This document shows, piece by piece, positions 24,926 to 35,941 of a stretch of 64,000 nucleotides of DNA. The position numbers and the translations under genes were made by a program. The DNA comes from Haliotis asinina (lineage: Eukaryota > Mollusca > Gastropoda > Lepetellida > Haliotidae), in the NCBI RefSeq assembly GCF_037392515.1, contig NC_090281.1, positions 47,406,645-47,470,644 on the forward strand, given 5' to 3'. The stretch's first letter is position 1. Each line of letters opens with the position of its first letter. The notes beneath the pieces were generated by a model that ran no database searches, had not been told where the DNA came from, and saw nothing but the letters and a program-made list of their open reading frames with translations.

Positions 24926-25475
24926 CAAGCAAACAAAACTCAAACCCGTACTATCTGGAATCTGCAGAAACCGAACAAATGCATATCTGAAGCACTGTCG
25001 TTGATGACGGGTCGATGGAAGTCCAAAGAGACGAAAGGATTCACGTCTTTTTCCATTTTACCCACATTGGGAAGGATGCAGGCCGCCTTTTGACTGAGAT
25101 GTTTGCTAAACTTAGAACCGCAGCATCCCCGTTCTGAGCAAAATCAGCACACGATAATTGGCAAATTCAGGAAAACTTTGACTTGTACCCGCTGGGTATA
25201 TGGCGCATCTACGTGAGATTAATTTTGCATTAAAAGAAAATTGGATTTTCTTAGATCGGACTTTACTGCATGGCGGTGCTTAACACAACCCTGACGAGAC
25301 GTGGCTAGCATAGTGAGACACAGTTTTGCTGTTTCGCCGAAGGTCAATCAATGTATCTGTCAAAGATCGCAGTCAATAAGTTGTTAAGGCCACAACTAGT
25401 TGATTATCTGTTCGCCGATGTGACTTTAACCTCTTTCCGGAAATAATTTACAGTTGTCTCTTGTTAGACTGAACG
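24926..25475. other. Spacer, no gene seen
   Basis: No repeat or coding signature recognised. Confidence 0.4.
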
Positions 25476-25630
25476 TGGTTGCCAAGTGGTTAAAGCGTTG
25501 AACTTCACTCGTCACGCCGACGATCCGGGTTCGATTCCCCACATGGGTGCAACGCGTGAGGCCCATTTATTTATTGCTGGAATAGATGTATTGCTAAAAG
25601 CGAGGTAAGACCATGTTCACCCAATCACTG
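25476..25630 (+). repeat. Family B SINE
   Basis: GCCAAGTGGTTAAAGCGTTG, CGGGTTCGATTCCCCACATG (a clean B-box-like core), GAGGCCCATTTATT, ATTGCTGGAATAGATGTATT and AAAAGCGAGGTAAGACCA follow family B order. Confidence 0.85.
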
Positions 25631-25725
25631 TTCAGACAGGCGTTATTGTCACCTAACTAACTTGTCTCGACTTAGTAGCTATATCGACCACACAGTATTC
25701 ACTTACTGTGTATGAGAGTGAAAGA

Positions 25726-25966
25726 TGTTTTACGCCGCAGTCTGCAATGTTCAAGCTGTTGTGTATGCGATCAAGTCAACAAGTCGTTGAAATCATCAGC
25801 ATCCATCACGACGTGTCTCGGAGATCATCCAATCTCCAATTTAGTGGAATGCAGGGACCATCACGTCGTGTCCCGGAGATCATCCAATACCCAGTTTAGT
25901 GGACTTCAGCGGCCATCACAACGTCTTGGAGACCACACAATCCCTAGTTTAGTGGACTCCAACAGA
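25726..25966. repeat. Family A tail piece plus 55-bp array
   Basis: A short minus-orientation tail fragment (GTTTTACGCCGCAGTCTGC, then AATGTTCAAGCTG) is followed at 25803 by three tandem copies of a ~55-bp unit: CCATCACGACGTGTCTCGG, AGATCATCCAATC, then TTTAGTGGAATGCAG. Units start at 25803, 25858 and 25913. Confidence 0.85.
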
Positions 25967-26380
25967 TAAATACAGTGGGCTGTCCAAGTATGTTGTGGCG
26001 AGGTGTGTTCAAGGGGTTGATTGTATTGAAAACTTTCAGTTGTAATTAACGTTATTAGCTGAAAAGCAATCAACACCGAATTGCCTTGTTCTCTCTACTA
26101 CGAACAAATTAGGTTCTACATGTTCTTTACACGAATAGAGAAAACTATATCGCTTTTTTCCTCTGGTGAGTTAATTGCCGGTGGCTGTGTGGAGGTCGTT
26201 TGAAGCAAACGTCTTGAAAATACGCCCAAAGTGACTTTGTTGGTTTTTATTATGTTTTATGATCCCGTAAGACTTTGTAATGAAAGATGGTAGAACCTCC
26301 CGCTCAAAGTCTCTGTAGATGCACAGCGACGGGCATACGCGTGTCATTTACGCAATACACATGCTAACCCTAAGCATTCT

Positions 26381-26524
26381 GAGTGAGTGAGTGAGTGAGT
26401 GAGTATGGTTTTACAGCAATATCACGGCGGAGGACAACAGAAATGGGCTTCGCCTCCCGTATCCTTGTAGAGAATCAAACCCGGGTTTTCGGAGTTACAA
26501 GCGAACGCTTATTCTGACGCCTTG
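26381..26524 (-). repeat. Family B SINE, internal deletion
   Basis: Starts with GAGTGAGTGAGTGAGTGAG, then GGTTTTACAGCAATATCACG (the CGCCGC segment is deleted), GGACAACAGAAATGGGCTTC, AATCAAACCCGGGTTTTCGG and AAGCGAACGCTTATTCTG. Confidence 0.85.
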
Positions 26525-27175
26525 CCGGAAAGTCCGCGGCAGGGCAGGGTAACATCAAGTTTCTTTATTTAATATATTTTGGTATGAAGGGAATGGCGAT
26601 CGAATCACCGGCCTTGCACCCATTGGAAACACGTTATGTCTTTATGATCACAGAGGCGGTCAGGCTGAAATAACGATGTCATGACGCTGTGTCCATGTGT
26701 AACGCTCTGTACGTGTAGTAGGATCCTGTGTTCGAATCCCAGATGCGTTCCGTTATTTTATCTTGCTGTGGGGCTTGTTGGTTTCATCGAAATGGTTAGA
26801 ACACATGTGTTGTCCGTAGCTCCGTAACATAGGTAAAAGATGTAATGAATATTTTAATGTAAAGGGTCCTTAGTTTGAAGAGATTTAGTTCGGAGAATGG
26901 TTTCTGAGAAGGGGCTATTGTGTCAATATATGACGTGGTGTCTGTAGATAGGACGAAAGACAATAAAGATTTCTCAGTCACGTCTGGGTCTCAACTGCAC
27001 TCGATACTGTAAGCCGTTAGCAGATGCTACTTGTTACTTAGGGTACTTGATATTACCCTGCCTTGCGCTCGGCATGGGAACAGTGGAAGAACTGGTCGGC
27101 CAGGATTTAGTAACACTTGTTTATGTCACAGTTCTGTATCCGAGCTTGAATCGATCCTCGGTGTTCCATGGTTAA
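26525..27175. other. Spacer with a tRNA-like fragment
   Basis: GTGTTCGAATCCCAGATGCG at about 26729-26748 has a B-box-like core, but no cloverleaf could be drawn around it. No coding signal. Confidence 0.35.
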
Positions 27176-27362
27176 ATGTCCTATGAGGCGACTAACGGGA
27201 TTGGATGGTTAGACTGGCTTACTTGGTTGACACATGTCATCGTAAACCAACGGTGCTCATGCTATTGATCGCTGGATAGCCTGGTCCAGATTCGATTATT
27301 TACAGACCGCCACCGTCTCGTTGTAATATTGCTGAATATGGCGTAAAACCAAACTCACTCAA
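27176..27362 (+). repeat. Family A repeat
   Basis: GAGGCGACTAACGGGATTGG, TTGACACATGTCATCG, GGTCCAGATTCGATTATTTA, CAGACCGCCACCG, TAATATTGCTGAATATGGCG and TAAAACCAAACTCACTC, in order. Confidence 0.88.
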
Positions 27363-27523
27363 TCTACGTTCTGTAAAACCTGCTTAGAGCGGAGCTAGTA
27401 CGCACATCCACACAAAGACATGCACACACACATGCTGCAGTATAAAAGCAATCGTCTTGACCGCACCGATAGTTGCTATTTTGGCTATCTCACTACGCTA
27501 GAGTGATTCCAAATTCTGTTCAA

Positions 27524-27720
27524 AGGGGCGACTAACGGGATTGGGTGGTCATGTTAACTGACCTGGTTGACACATGTCATCGGTTCCCAAATTGCGCAGA
27601 TCGAGGCTCGTACTGTTGTTCTCTGGATTGTCTGGTCCAGACTCGTATATATAAAGACCGCCGCCATATAGTTGTAATATTGCTGAGTGCGGCGTAAAAC
27701 TAAACTCTCTTACTCACTGT
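27524..27720 (+). repeat. Family A repeat, well preserved
   Basis: GGGGCGACTAACGGGATTGG, TTGACACATGTCATCGGTTC, TGGATTGTCTGGTCCAGACT, AAGACCGCCGCCATATAG, ATATTGCTGAGTGCGGCG and TAAAACTAAACTC. One of the cleanest copies, ~160 bp after another copy in the same orientation. Confidence 0.9.
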
Positions 27721-28876
27721 TCATGGGGATGTCAAACCGACTCACTCGTGACAAATTCGACGGTACGAAGTGTTGACGTTTGCAACGCTGCGATCGCTGT
27801 TTTTATCTTTGTCGCAATGCAACACCCACACCATCAAAGTAACAGAATCCATCTCTTACGCTGAATGTGTGATGTGTAAAAGGTCACTGTGCCTAAATAT
27901 TTGACAAACTGAACGCATTAATGTCAATAATCCTTTAGTGCTGTCATCTCCAGTCTCATCATTGTCAATTTCATCACCCCTTTCAGTCTCCTAATCTTCT
28001 CCCTTCCTCCACAGTGACGTAACTGTCTTTTCCTGCCAAGCCCGTGTTTATTTCTCCAGTCTCCAAGCGCGAGGGCACCTGCCACTTTGGCTAAATATTT
28101 GTATAGAGTGTGCCACGGATCACTCTGGCCGATACACTGACCAGCGGTCAAGCCAAGGGTGGTAATTGAATGATAAGCCTAATGCGGTTGGGCTACTGAT
28201 AATCTTTGATAAGCTGACATGGAACGAGATAAGCTAGTAAAGAGGTCCGGATTTAAATTTTGCAGTTGAAGCGATGTGTTGCTGACATAGAATACCGCAA
28301 CGTGTGCTGCCTGACCGCATCTACAGAAGTGTTTGCAACGACGTTATTCCACGGCAGCTACTGCTGCTGGTACTACTTCAACGTCTAATTTGTGAACGAG
28401 CAACAACAATTATCATTGTACATTTATAAATCGCTTAGGATCCATCTGACTAGTTGCTCACTGGATGGTGTAATCAGAATCTGATTACTATTACCACGGA
28501 TAACCCAAGCCACCCGTGAGGCGCTAGAAGGTTAGTGGTCACATGACTTAACCCACCGGGTACCCATTTTGTGCTGGGTGAACAGAGGCAATTTTGAACA
28601 AACTCACATGCTCAAGGTGGGAATGTGTGTGTCACATTTGCTCCGTTGTAGAGCGAGGCTGAAATCTTACAGACTCTCTGGACTCAAGCTGCCAAACACG
28701 GTCACCCATCCAAGGACTCTCCGTGACCTTGGATGGAACCTTGGAACTTCAACTGACTTTGTGACCTGAGTTCTATGCACATAACTCATCCACCAGCATA
28801 TTGACATTGTCAGTCTCTAACGCTCAGTCAGGATGAGGAGTTTCATCTCAATGATATAACTCCAGTTATGATAAGG
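27721..28876. other. Spacer, possible old repeat at 28490-28660
   Basis: The segment with CCACCGGGTACCCATTTTG, CTGGGTGAACAGAGGC and CAAACTCACATGCTCAAGG resembles a dispersed sequence I recall from invertebrate genomes, but I cannot confirm it from this window. No gene seen. Confidence 0.25.
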
Positions 28877-29009
28877 GCGGTGGGGTAGTCTAGTGGTTAA
28901 AGCGTTCGCTCCTCACGCCGAAGACCCGGGTTTGATATCCCACATGGACACAATGTGTTAAGCCCATTTATGCTGTTCCCTACCGTGATCTTGCTGGCAT
29001 ATTCTGCCC
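28877..29009 (+). repeat. Family B SINE, clearest tRNA-like head
   Basis: Head: GGGGTAGTCTAGTGGTTAAA, GCGTTCGCTCCTCACGCCG, then AGACCCGGGTTTGATATCCC. These match an A-box-like TAGTCTAGTGG and a B-box-like GGTTTGATATCC at tRNA spacing. Body: GTGTTAAGCCCATTTATGC and CCGTGATCTTGCTGGCATAT; the tail is lost. Known: internal A and B boxes mark RNA polymerase III promoters of tRNA-derived SINEs. This copy is an element head, not a functional tRNA gene. Confidence 0.85.
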
Positions 29010-29771
29010 CCTTCATACACATGACATCTGTAAAACTGTCACATGGTCTAAATCGCACAAACTAACTGCAGTAAAAGGCAGTTTCTTAGAAATGTAATCA
29101 CTAACTTACTACCTCCCCCACCCCCCCCCAAAAAAAGATATAAAATACTAAAAAATAACTAAAAATCTAAAACAATAAAAAAAACCCAATCAGACAAAAA
29201 AACCCCAACTTTATTCCTCGTATTTTATTTTTTTTATATTGGAGACTGGGCGCAGTCTCGGGATTGGTTGGAGGACGCGCACTTGGTACACACAGTGCAA
29301 TGAGATACGATCGATGGAGAGACACATGTATTATAAAGCGTTTGATAGCAATGGAATTAGAAATGTATTGAGTGCACATCGTCATCATCTAATCATCATA
29401 AATGCGGGTTTCTTGAGGAATCTAATCACAAATCATGTAACCTTGAGAAGTATCCGGAGTCATTCACGGTCGACCCGCACATGATACGGACTTAGACATA
29501 AATATGTGGCATTTTTGCAAGTTGTACATTTCACAAGGGATAGCATTTAACATCTTGAGGAAATCGTTAGCTGTCATAAATCATCTGGTGTTCATTTCAG
29601 TGCTGGTCAAGGGGTGCGCGGCAAGGTGTGTCGGGTTCAGTGGTTGTTTGAAGTAGCGCAGATAAATTACGTTTTCTGTTTTCTACTCGTATGGCTGTAT
29701 TCCAGATTACTCACTCACTCTCAATATTAAGTCAGAATTCAGATTACACCCTAAGGTGGTGGAACGATTAT
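29010..29771. other. Spacer with poly-C/poly-A patch
   Basis: A C-run and A-rich stretch lies at about 29110-29235. The rest is unremarkable, with no supported gene. Confidence 0.45.
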
Positions 29772-29772
29772 T

Positions 29773-29932
29773 TAGTGAGTTTAGTTCAACGTCGCTCTTT
29801 ATAATATTCCAGCAGTATCACGGCGTGGCCGCCACAAACGAGCTTAACTCATTTTATCCATGTGGGGAACCGAACCCTGCCCTTCGGCGTGAAGAGCGAA
29901 CGCTTTAACCACTATGCTACCCTACCGCCATG
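29773..29932 (-). repeat. Family B SINE, near full length
   Basis: TAGTGAGTTTAGTTCAACG, ATATTCCAGCAGTATCACGG, CCATGTGGGGAACCGAACCC and GCGAACGCTTTAACCACTAT give the whole element in reverse. It lies just beyond the 3' end of the LINE remnant. Confidence 0.9.
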
Positions 29933-29944
29933 GAGGAACAATTA

Positions 29945-30168
29945 AGTTCTTTTTTTCCATCTTTTTTATTGTTCTCCATTATAGTGAGTACAAAGATATG
30001 GAAAGGCATGTAGTAGAATAAATGTACGTACAACAAGTGAAAGGAATAGAATAAATTGAGTACATCACATATCCCAGTGTAGTGGGTACATAGATATTAA
30101 AAAGCATACAGTTGATTAAGTGTACATCACATATCAATATCAATATCAGCGGTATGTATTTGTGGTCA
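29945..30168 (-). mobile_element. LINE 3' untranslated region
   Basis: Between the decayed ORF2 end (30169) and an AATAAAAAAG-type A-rich end near 29945-29975 (minus strand) lies non-coding DNA. It contains two related blocks (starting near 29983 and 30081: GAGTACAAAGATATGG versus GGGTACATAGATATTA), so it is partly tandemly duplicated. Short repeats in a 3' UTR are common in LINEs. Confidence 0.6.
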
Positions 30169-30782
30169 TCAGAGTTTGAATTCATGGACGAGAGGAAACC
30201 ATTTAGCTAAACATCTTCCAAAATCATTATTTATGGTAAATATGTCTTTCAATATCTTCAAGTACTTATCAACTTTTGGAATTGTTTTTTTTTCAAAGAG
30301 CAAGTGTAAATATACCCAAAAAGTCAAACCAAATCAATTTTTTTGTCAAATGATATGCTTGGATATGTGTAGTAATCCACTGTTCAAGTTTCTTCCAGAA
30401 AGTTTTGGTTTCCTCACAATCCCAGTATACATGGCATAAGGTCTCATCAGATCCATTACAAAAAGAACATAATGTATTGTCAACCAGATTCATCCTAAAA
30501 AGTTCTTTTTTGGTATATACAATTCCATGCAGAAATCTGTATTGGAAATCTAATAATTTCACATCTATTAAATTCTCTCTGCAAGTATAAAAAATGAAAC
30601 ACCAATCAAAGTCAATACAATTAAATAATGTTTCCCATTTTTGGCACCTGTGGGGTTTAACATTTTCAGCTAGCAATTAATCATAGAAAACCCTTGCACC
30701 TTTTCTTGGGGCTGTGAAATCCTTTTGGAACGAATTTATGGCGAGGTCATTTGTGTTTATATAACAATTAAGTTGATCCAGT
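30169..30782 (-). pseudogene. LINE (L1-like) reverse transcriptase C-terminus, decayed
   Basis: The minus-strand frame has the C-terminal part of a LINE ORF2: QKWETLF, then DFQYRFLHGIVYTKKELF, then the zinc-knuckle-like LCSFCNGSDETLCHVYWDC and TFWKKLEQW. Known: this C-x2-C...H...C module (zf-RVT-like) follows the reverse-transcriptase domain of L1-clade elements. A stop (TAA, 30677-30679) splits the frame, but homologous residues (GARVFYD) continue upstream to about 30782. Near 30295-30305 the reading shifts frame and continues as KYLKILKDIF to a stop at 30171-30169. The element is 5'-truncated, as is typical of LINE insertions, and cannot be active. Confidence 0.85.
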
Positions 30783-31390
30783 AACGAAAACGTCGGACCG
30801 GCACCACTCTTTCATGATTAGCTGCACGTCAAGTACAGATTAAAAGGCTCCTGGTGTCGTACAGCTCGCCTCCATGTTTGAAACAAAACGCCAGTGACGT
30901 CAGGTGACGTTAGGTGTGTGTGGGACCTTGCTGTAGGACTTCCTGCAAGTAAACCCCACTTTCTTGCACAGAAATTCACATGAAGCATCACGCAATCGCT
31001 TAAACCCATACTCCGTGGTACACCGACACTGATGTCCTGTTATCTTTCAAAATCACGACCTAAGAATTCAATTTTGAGCACGTGATAGTAATTACATCAC
31101 GCGGCAAGATCCCGCGTCACGCAAGATGGACCAACCTTGTGCAGAGATTGGAGGGCAAGTCCGGATCAACACGACCGGACCGTCAGTGTAAATACAACTA
31201 CTTGTGCGGTCTAAGTTGTAGCATTTGACAAGTACTTTTATCTTAATGAACTGCCAGCTATTTAATGGGTTTTCTTGATCAAAGGGACAACTGACATGCG
31301 CTTTAATTTATTCTCTGTTCATTTCTTGCTTTTACTGGGTGATGTGTTAATTCACAGAAAGTATCGTAATTACTTTCAAAGACGTTTGGT
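30783..31390. other. Spacer with CRE-like sites
   Basis: A full CRE (TGACGTCA) at 30895-30902 and a near-CRE (TGACGTTA) at 30905-30912 lie close together. No adjacent exon recognised. Confidence 0.35.
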
Positions 31391-31665
31391 AGGACATGTT
31401 CTAGATAGTCTATCCAAGCAAAGGATGTTCAAAGGCTGTTCAAGGTAATCTCACAATGTAAGAGATGTTTAAGGTAGTCTATCAAAGTAAAGGCTGTTCA
31501 ATGTAATCTCACAATGTAAGTGATGTTCATTTTAGTCCGTCAAAGTAAAGGATGTTCAAGGTAATCTCACAATGTAAGAAATGTTCAAGGTAGTCAATAA
31601 AAAGTAAAGGATGTTCAAGGTAATCAGCCAAAGAGAGGGATGCTCAAGGCAGTCCAACAATGTAA
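31391..31665. repeat. 58-bp tandem array of paired 29-bp half units
   Basis: The alternating half units are GATGTTCAAGGTAATCTCAC...GTAAGA and GATGTTCAAGGTAGTCTATC...GTAAAG. Full units start near 31435, 31493, 31551 and 31610, with degenerate ends. The two half types share their first 13 bases. Confidence 0.92.
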
Positions 31666-33749
31666 GCAAGATTTCCAGTAATGATAATGGTTTAAACAAG
31701 CAAGGTTTGAGTAAAGTATGTTAATATGATCGGGACTTGTGTATGTCAGGGTAGCCTTGGATCTGGTTACGTGTGCCTTTGTAAGCGTGGCCCGTGTTAG
31801 TCAGAGCAAAGTATTGATATCAGTGTGGGTTGAGCATGTTTCTTAGTCAGTCAGCACGGCCACATGAGACCCAGGCATGAGGCCAGCCAATCATAAACGG
31901 ATGATGAACTCTCTGTAATCTCACAATCATCTTACATATGAACCTTTTGTTATCTGCAAAGAACTGACAGCAGCCCAATCAAGATAAAGTAGCCGATAAC
32001 TGGCAGCTTTGACCAGCTATTCCGACTTTCAGTATTTTTTTTGGAAATAGTATTTTTTTCGGCAGCGACAGTTTCTGTCTTTCTTCACACCGACTCAATC
32101 CTTCTCCCATCCTGCATAATTCAGAATTAATCTCACCGTCGAAACAAATGAGGAAGTCTCGAGGGAAAAGGGCCATCCCGTTCATTCATTGACATTACCG
32201 GTGGTCTCGTCATGCTCATCGTCAAGAGGGTAAACAAGGTGTCTTCTGCCTACCTCCCTGTTCCTAATTTACCTCATCGTGATCATGATAAATTAATTCA
32301 TTAATTATCCAGTAACCATCATTATTTAGACTTTAAAATGTTTTTTCAATCACTATCTATTTTAAAATCTGACATTTTGGTATGTATTTTGACAACTCTC
32401 TATGACTTGTCCTTCGTGAATGGTAAGATTTTGACGGCGTTTAATATCATTTGTGATACCAACGTCTGTTCTAGTGGTTTTCTGCCAAAGATGCGCTTCG
32501 CCTTGATGTACATGGCCTTTATATGCCGATATCGATTTGACCACTGGGATGTGTTTTAATATGTATTCAGTTCCTGTGCCCTCTTTGTTCAGGATATGAT
32601 GTTTTATTACGACTTTGGCGAGCATAGAATTTTCCCGTGTTAATCGAGAATGTTCAAACAACGTGAACTAAGGCAACAGTGTTGTCCATCGCTGTTGCCA
32701 TCTCTTCCAGGACGCGACGTTGGCGACAGAGCACTGGCTGGAATTACCAGGGGGCTTTCTCCAAGTCACATCATGCTATCCAAGTTGGAGCAGGTGATAA
32801 TTGCAGAAATACCATGATTACGTTATCGTCGTATTTTGGTTAGTTGGACCAAACTGGAAACATATCAAACAGTGGAAATTATTGTAGAATCACGCCAAAA
32901 TGGAGCCATATATTTCTCAGAATATTCAATAGAAAATTCCCCCGGCGAATACGCGCGAAAGCAATTACAAATTAATTTAGTATAGAGGCATGCTCTTGCT
33001 GTGTTTATGCCAAAGGTGGCGCATGATTTTAACGAGCGGGAAGGAAGAGATGAGAGAACTGCACATGCTCCTGGTGGAAGGTATGCAGACGGATTAGCAT
33101 CGTGGGGAGGGGGTGGCCAATCGAAATACCGGGTACAATTTCTGTTGAAGTGCCAGTGTTAGTGAGATGTGTGTCCAGCAATAGTCTTCATGTTTGAAGA
33201 CAAAACTGTGGAGTATGATATAATAATCACTGGTTTGTTGTCGTTTTCATATAGGTAATATTGCTGTCCATTGACAATTGTGTCTCAGTTTTAGCCTTGC
33301 TACATGTCTGTACTGAATGCTGAGCTCATTGATTTTTACATTTTTTTCCTTTAAAGAGGCAAGTTTCGACAGTTTGATAGGACAGAAATATTTACGTTTT
33401 ACTGAAATTAGCATTTAAACTGTCTATATTTACTGCCTTCGACATTTGTGAATGTCTTTCCTCAGTTTGAATATACATTGTTAATGTATCACACAGGAAT
33501 GGGTAGTTATTTGGGTTTGCTTGGGAAATATCTGATGTACATTGTACACTTACAACCTGCTGGGACTAATCTGTCGCCATCACCTGTATCAGGTGTTGTG
33601 AACAAAAGTACGTCCACTGATGTTAAACCCAAATATCAAAACAATGCCGAATTCTCTGTTTAGTTTCTTGAGCGTGAAATAATTTCGCTGTGCCAGTATG
33701 TTCCACTAAGGTGTAAACGTCTCAGACGTGTTTTGTTTGTCGACGAGGG
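31666..33749. other. Spacer, no gene seen
   Basis: Opposing frames at 32338-32661 have no recognisable domain. A 51-codon plus-strand frame from 33008 (MPKVAHDF...) starts in a GC-richer patch but has no supporting signal. Confidence 0.4.
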
Positions 33750-33860
33750 TTTATTCGAGTGTGGATCACACAGTCTAGTGATTATCATCATTAATACTGA
33801 TCTGTGTAACTGGGATACGATGACATGCATCAAACGATCCCGCTAGTCAAATTTTACAAT
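33750..33860 (-). repeat. Family A repeat, diverged
   Basis: TTATTCGAGTGTGGATCACA, ATTAATACTGATCTGTGTAA, CTGGGATACGATGACATGC and CGATCCCGCTAGTC match in family order. Confidence 0.65.
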
Positions 33861-34519
33861 GAACAAGAGTTCCTGACACCGATTCTAAGCCTAATCTTCA
33901 CAGGTTCTAAGCCATGCACCAATATTGGTCTTTCACTACACGTCGTGATTTGAAATAATGTTCAAAGCAGTTTACAAATAGAAGTTACTCACTTGCAAGT
34001 GATAGAATTATTACAGCCAGGGCGAGTCAATCTCATCTTCAAATATTTATAATGTTTCATGCGTTTATGTAAACACACAAATTAAGCTACGAAATAAATA
34101 GATCAAACTGCCATTAATGTGTTGATATCGTGAAATACATTCTCACGTGTTGGCAGGACGTGCTGCACGTGTTTATACGGTTAGGATCGACCAGCGTACC
34201 ACCTGCTGTGATGTAGATTTCAGTGATACTGACAACACCTGCCTGTCATACACATGTTGCACATTCTCCGTTGCCATTTTAGATGAAAATATGGTTTATG
34301 CGTCTGTTCGATAATTGCGCTTTCAGTGTCGCCGTTGTGTGGCAAAACATATAATTCTGGATAATCAATTTTGATTCATGTTTGACATAAAGAATATGTT
34401 GAGTCAGATATATTTTTTGTGACATCCATTTTTATCCGATGAAATGCGCGTCCAATTATGCAGGCTTATAAACATTCATTTAAGTCATACTTTTTGAGTA
34501 TGTCTCATTAACACTGTAT
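33861..34519. other. Spacer, no gene seen
   Basis: Nothing recognised. Confidence 0.4.
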
Positions 34520-35235
34520 TCCCTTTATAAGACATTATTTTTAGTCAAAGCGAGTGTTTCAGATTTCTGATAATTATATAATACCTTGCGAACGTGAGTT
34601 GAAAAAGAATTGATTGTATGGGCGTGTTGGTCCATTAAATGTTTTCTACCTTTTGATTGACATGTCAAATGTCGCTGATGATGAAATGCACATCTCATCA
34701 TTTTGACTTTTATAGAATCTAACTTCCATAGCTTTTTTAGCATCCATTGTCACATGTGCAGTAACAAAATAATGACCCTGGTGGCAATTGAATTTCATTT
34801 CAAAACTCGAACACAAAGTAAAACGGGTGTCATTACCTCACAGGCAAAACACTTCAGCTGCCGTAAAATCAGATCAAATACTTTGTCAAATGGTGAAGCA
34901 GTTTTTCCGTCCACCGAATTCATTATATTTCTTCACAGTTCGATACCCGTCTTTGTCAATTTCACCCAATCACTCGTAGAAAGGAAATCCGATATCATCC
35001 TTTACTTGATGTGCCATGAAATAGCTCCCAGGGGCATTTCTTATCAAAACAATACTGTCGCTGCAGCCTACAGTCGTGATGAAATAACTGTTAATGGACT
35101 CGCGCATTAAATTCTCATCTGAAACATAAAACTGTTTACAGACGTGGGCTGCAAGGTGTGTATAGAAGGGAGCAAGACGGCACGGTTCATTTGAGGTGAT
35201 CTCCGACAGATTCGGTCCCACTGCTGGGGAAGAAT
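34520..35235 (-). other. Possible decayed coding sequence, unrecognised
   Basis: The minus strand has protein-like pieces in shifting frames: 35221-34970 (83 codons, preceded by a pyrimidine-rich TTCTTCCCCAGCAG that resembles a splice acceptor), then pieces containing DGKTASPFDKVFDLIL and FVTAHVTMDAKKAMEV, and a 72-codon frame at 34743-34525. Stops and frame changes rule out an intact gene. I do not recognise a family. It could equally be chance open frames. Confidence 0.25.
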
Positions 35236-35734
35236 TTCGATTTTAGTGAAGTTATATTGTCGTTTGGGCTACATGAAACACAATGAGCGACCGTTAAGAT
35301 CTACCGGCAAAAATATTTAAGCTGTGAAACTGGATTGTAACCCAATAGTATTTACTGTCAATTGTGTGTTTTAAAAACATTATTTTGAAATGTTCAAGAT
35401 GGTGAGGACCTGTGGTTTACTTTTTGTTTCTGAGATGTTTAATGTAACTTATCAATATGCATCTGAGGGACACAAGGGCATCAGAATCAATTTCAGCATG
35501 ATTATCACATACACTTAAATATGAAAGGGACTTGTGCATTCTTGAGTCTGAAGAAAACAATGGTTGTGTTTCCGAGCAATGAGCTATACCGATTCCGTTA
35601 CACGCCTCGCATGAGAAGCACGGATTTCCCAGGGCCGTCCAAGCCCAGCTCGTCACGTGTTTACTGGTAGCCACACTGGTGGGTGTCTGTACTGTGAGTT
35701 GTGTAGGGTGGCATGATACGGGACTGGATTGGAT
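35236..35734. other. Spacer, no gene seen
   Basis: An 85-codon minus-strand frame has no domain. No repeat recognised. Confidence 0.4.
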
Positions 35735-35745
35735 AAGTGCACCTA

Positions 35746-35941
35746 GACTAATGCTTAGTCTCTGAATGTATATAATTTTGATACAAAAAAAACTAACTCA
35801 TATAAACTGAAAAGTAGCCCCAGGCAGACCAGAGATTCCGAACCTGAGGAAATCTAGACTTGCTTCATTTAATGTTTCAGCGTTGCAGAGAGGGCTTTGA
35901 AGTTGGGGGATAATGTGGTTCATGGACTGTGAGACAGACTA
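35746..35941 (+). mobile_element. Family C element with 11-bp target duplications
   Basis: A 196-bp insertion flanked by the 11-mer AAGTGCACCTA at 35735-35745 and 35942-35952. It starts GACTAATGCTTAGTCTCTG, carries GTATATAATTTTGATAC, AATCTAGACTTGCTTCATTT and TTGCAGAGAGGGC, and ends GGACTGTGAGACAGACTA. With the preceding A, the left end is a small hairpin (AGACTAA-TGC-TTAGTCT). Related copies are at 18592, 40250 and 49172. There is no coding capacity and no A or B box that I can see. The long target duplication suggests LINE-type retroposition, but the class is open. Confidence 0.7.

Noticed and set aside
28877..28960. Possible tRNA gene
   Set aside because: A and B boxes are present, but the same head recurs with a SINE body at many sites and no intact acceptor stem closes; it is a SINE head.
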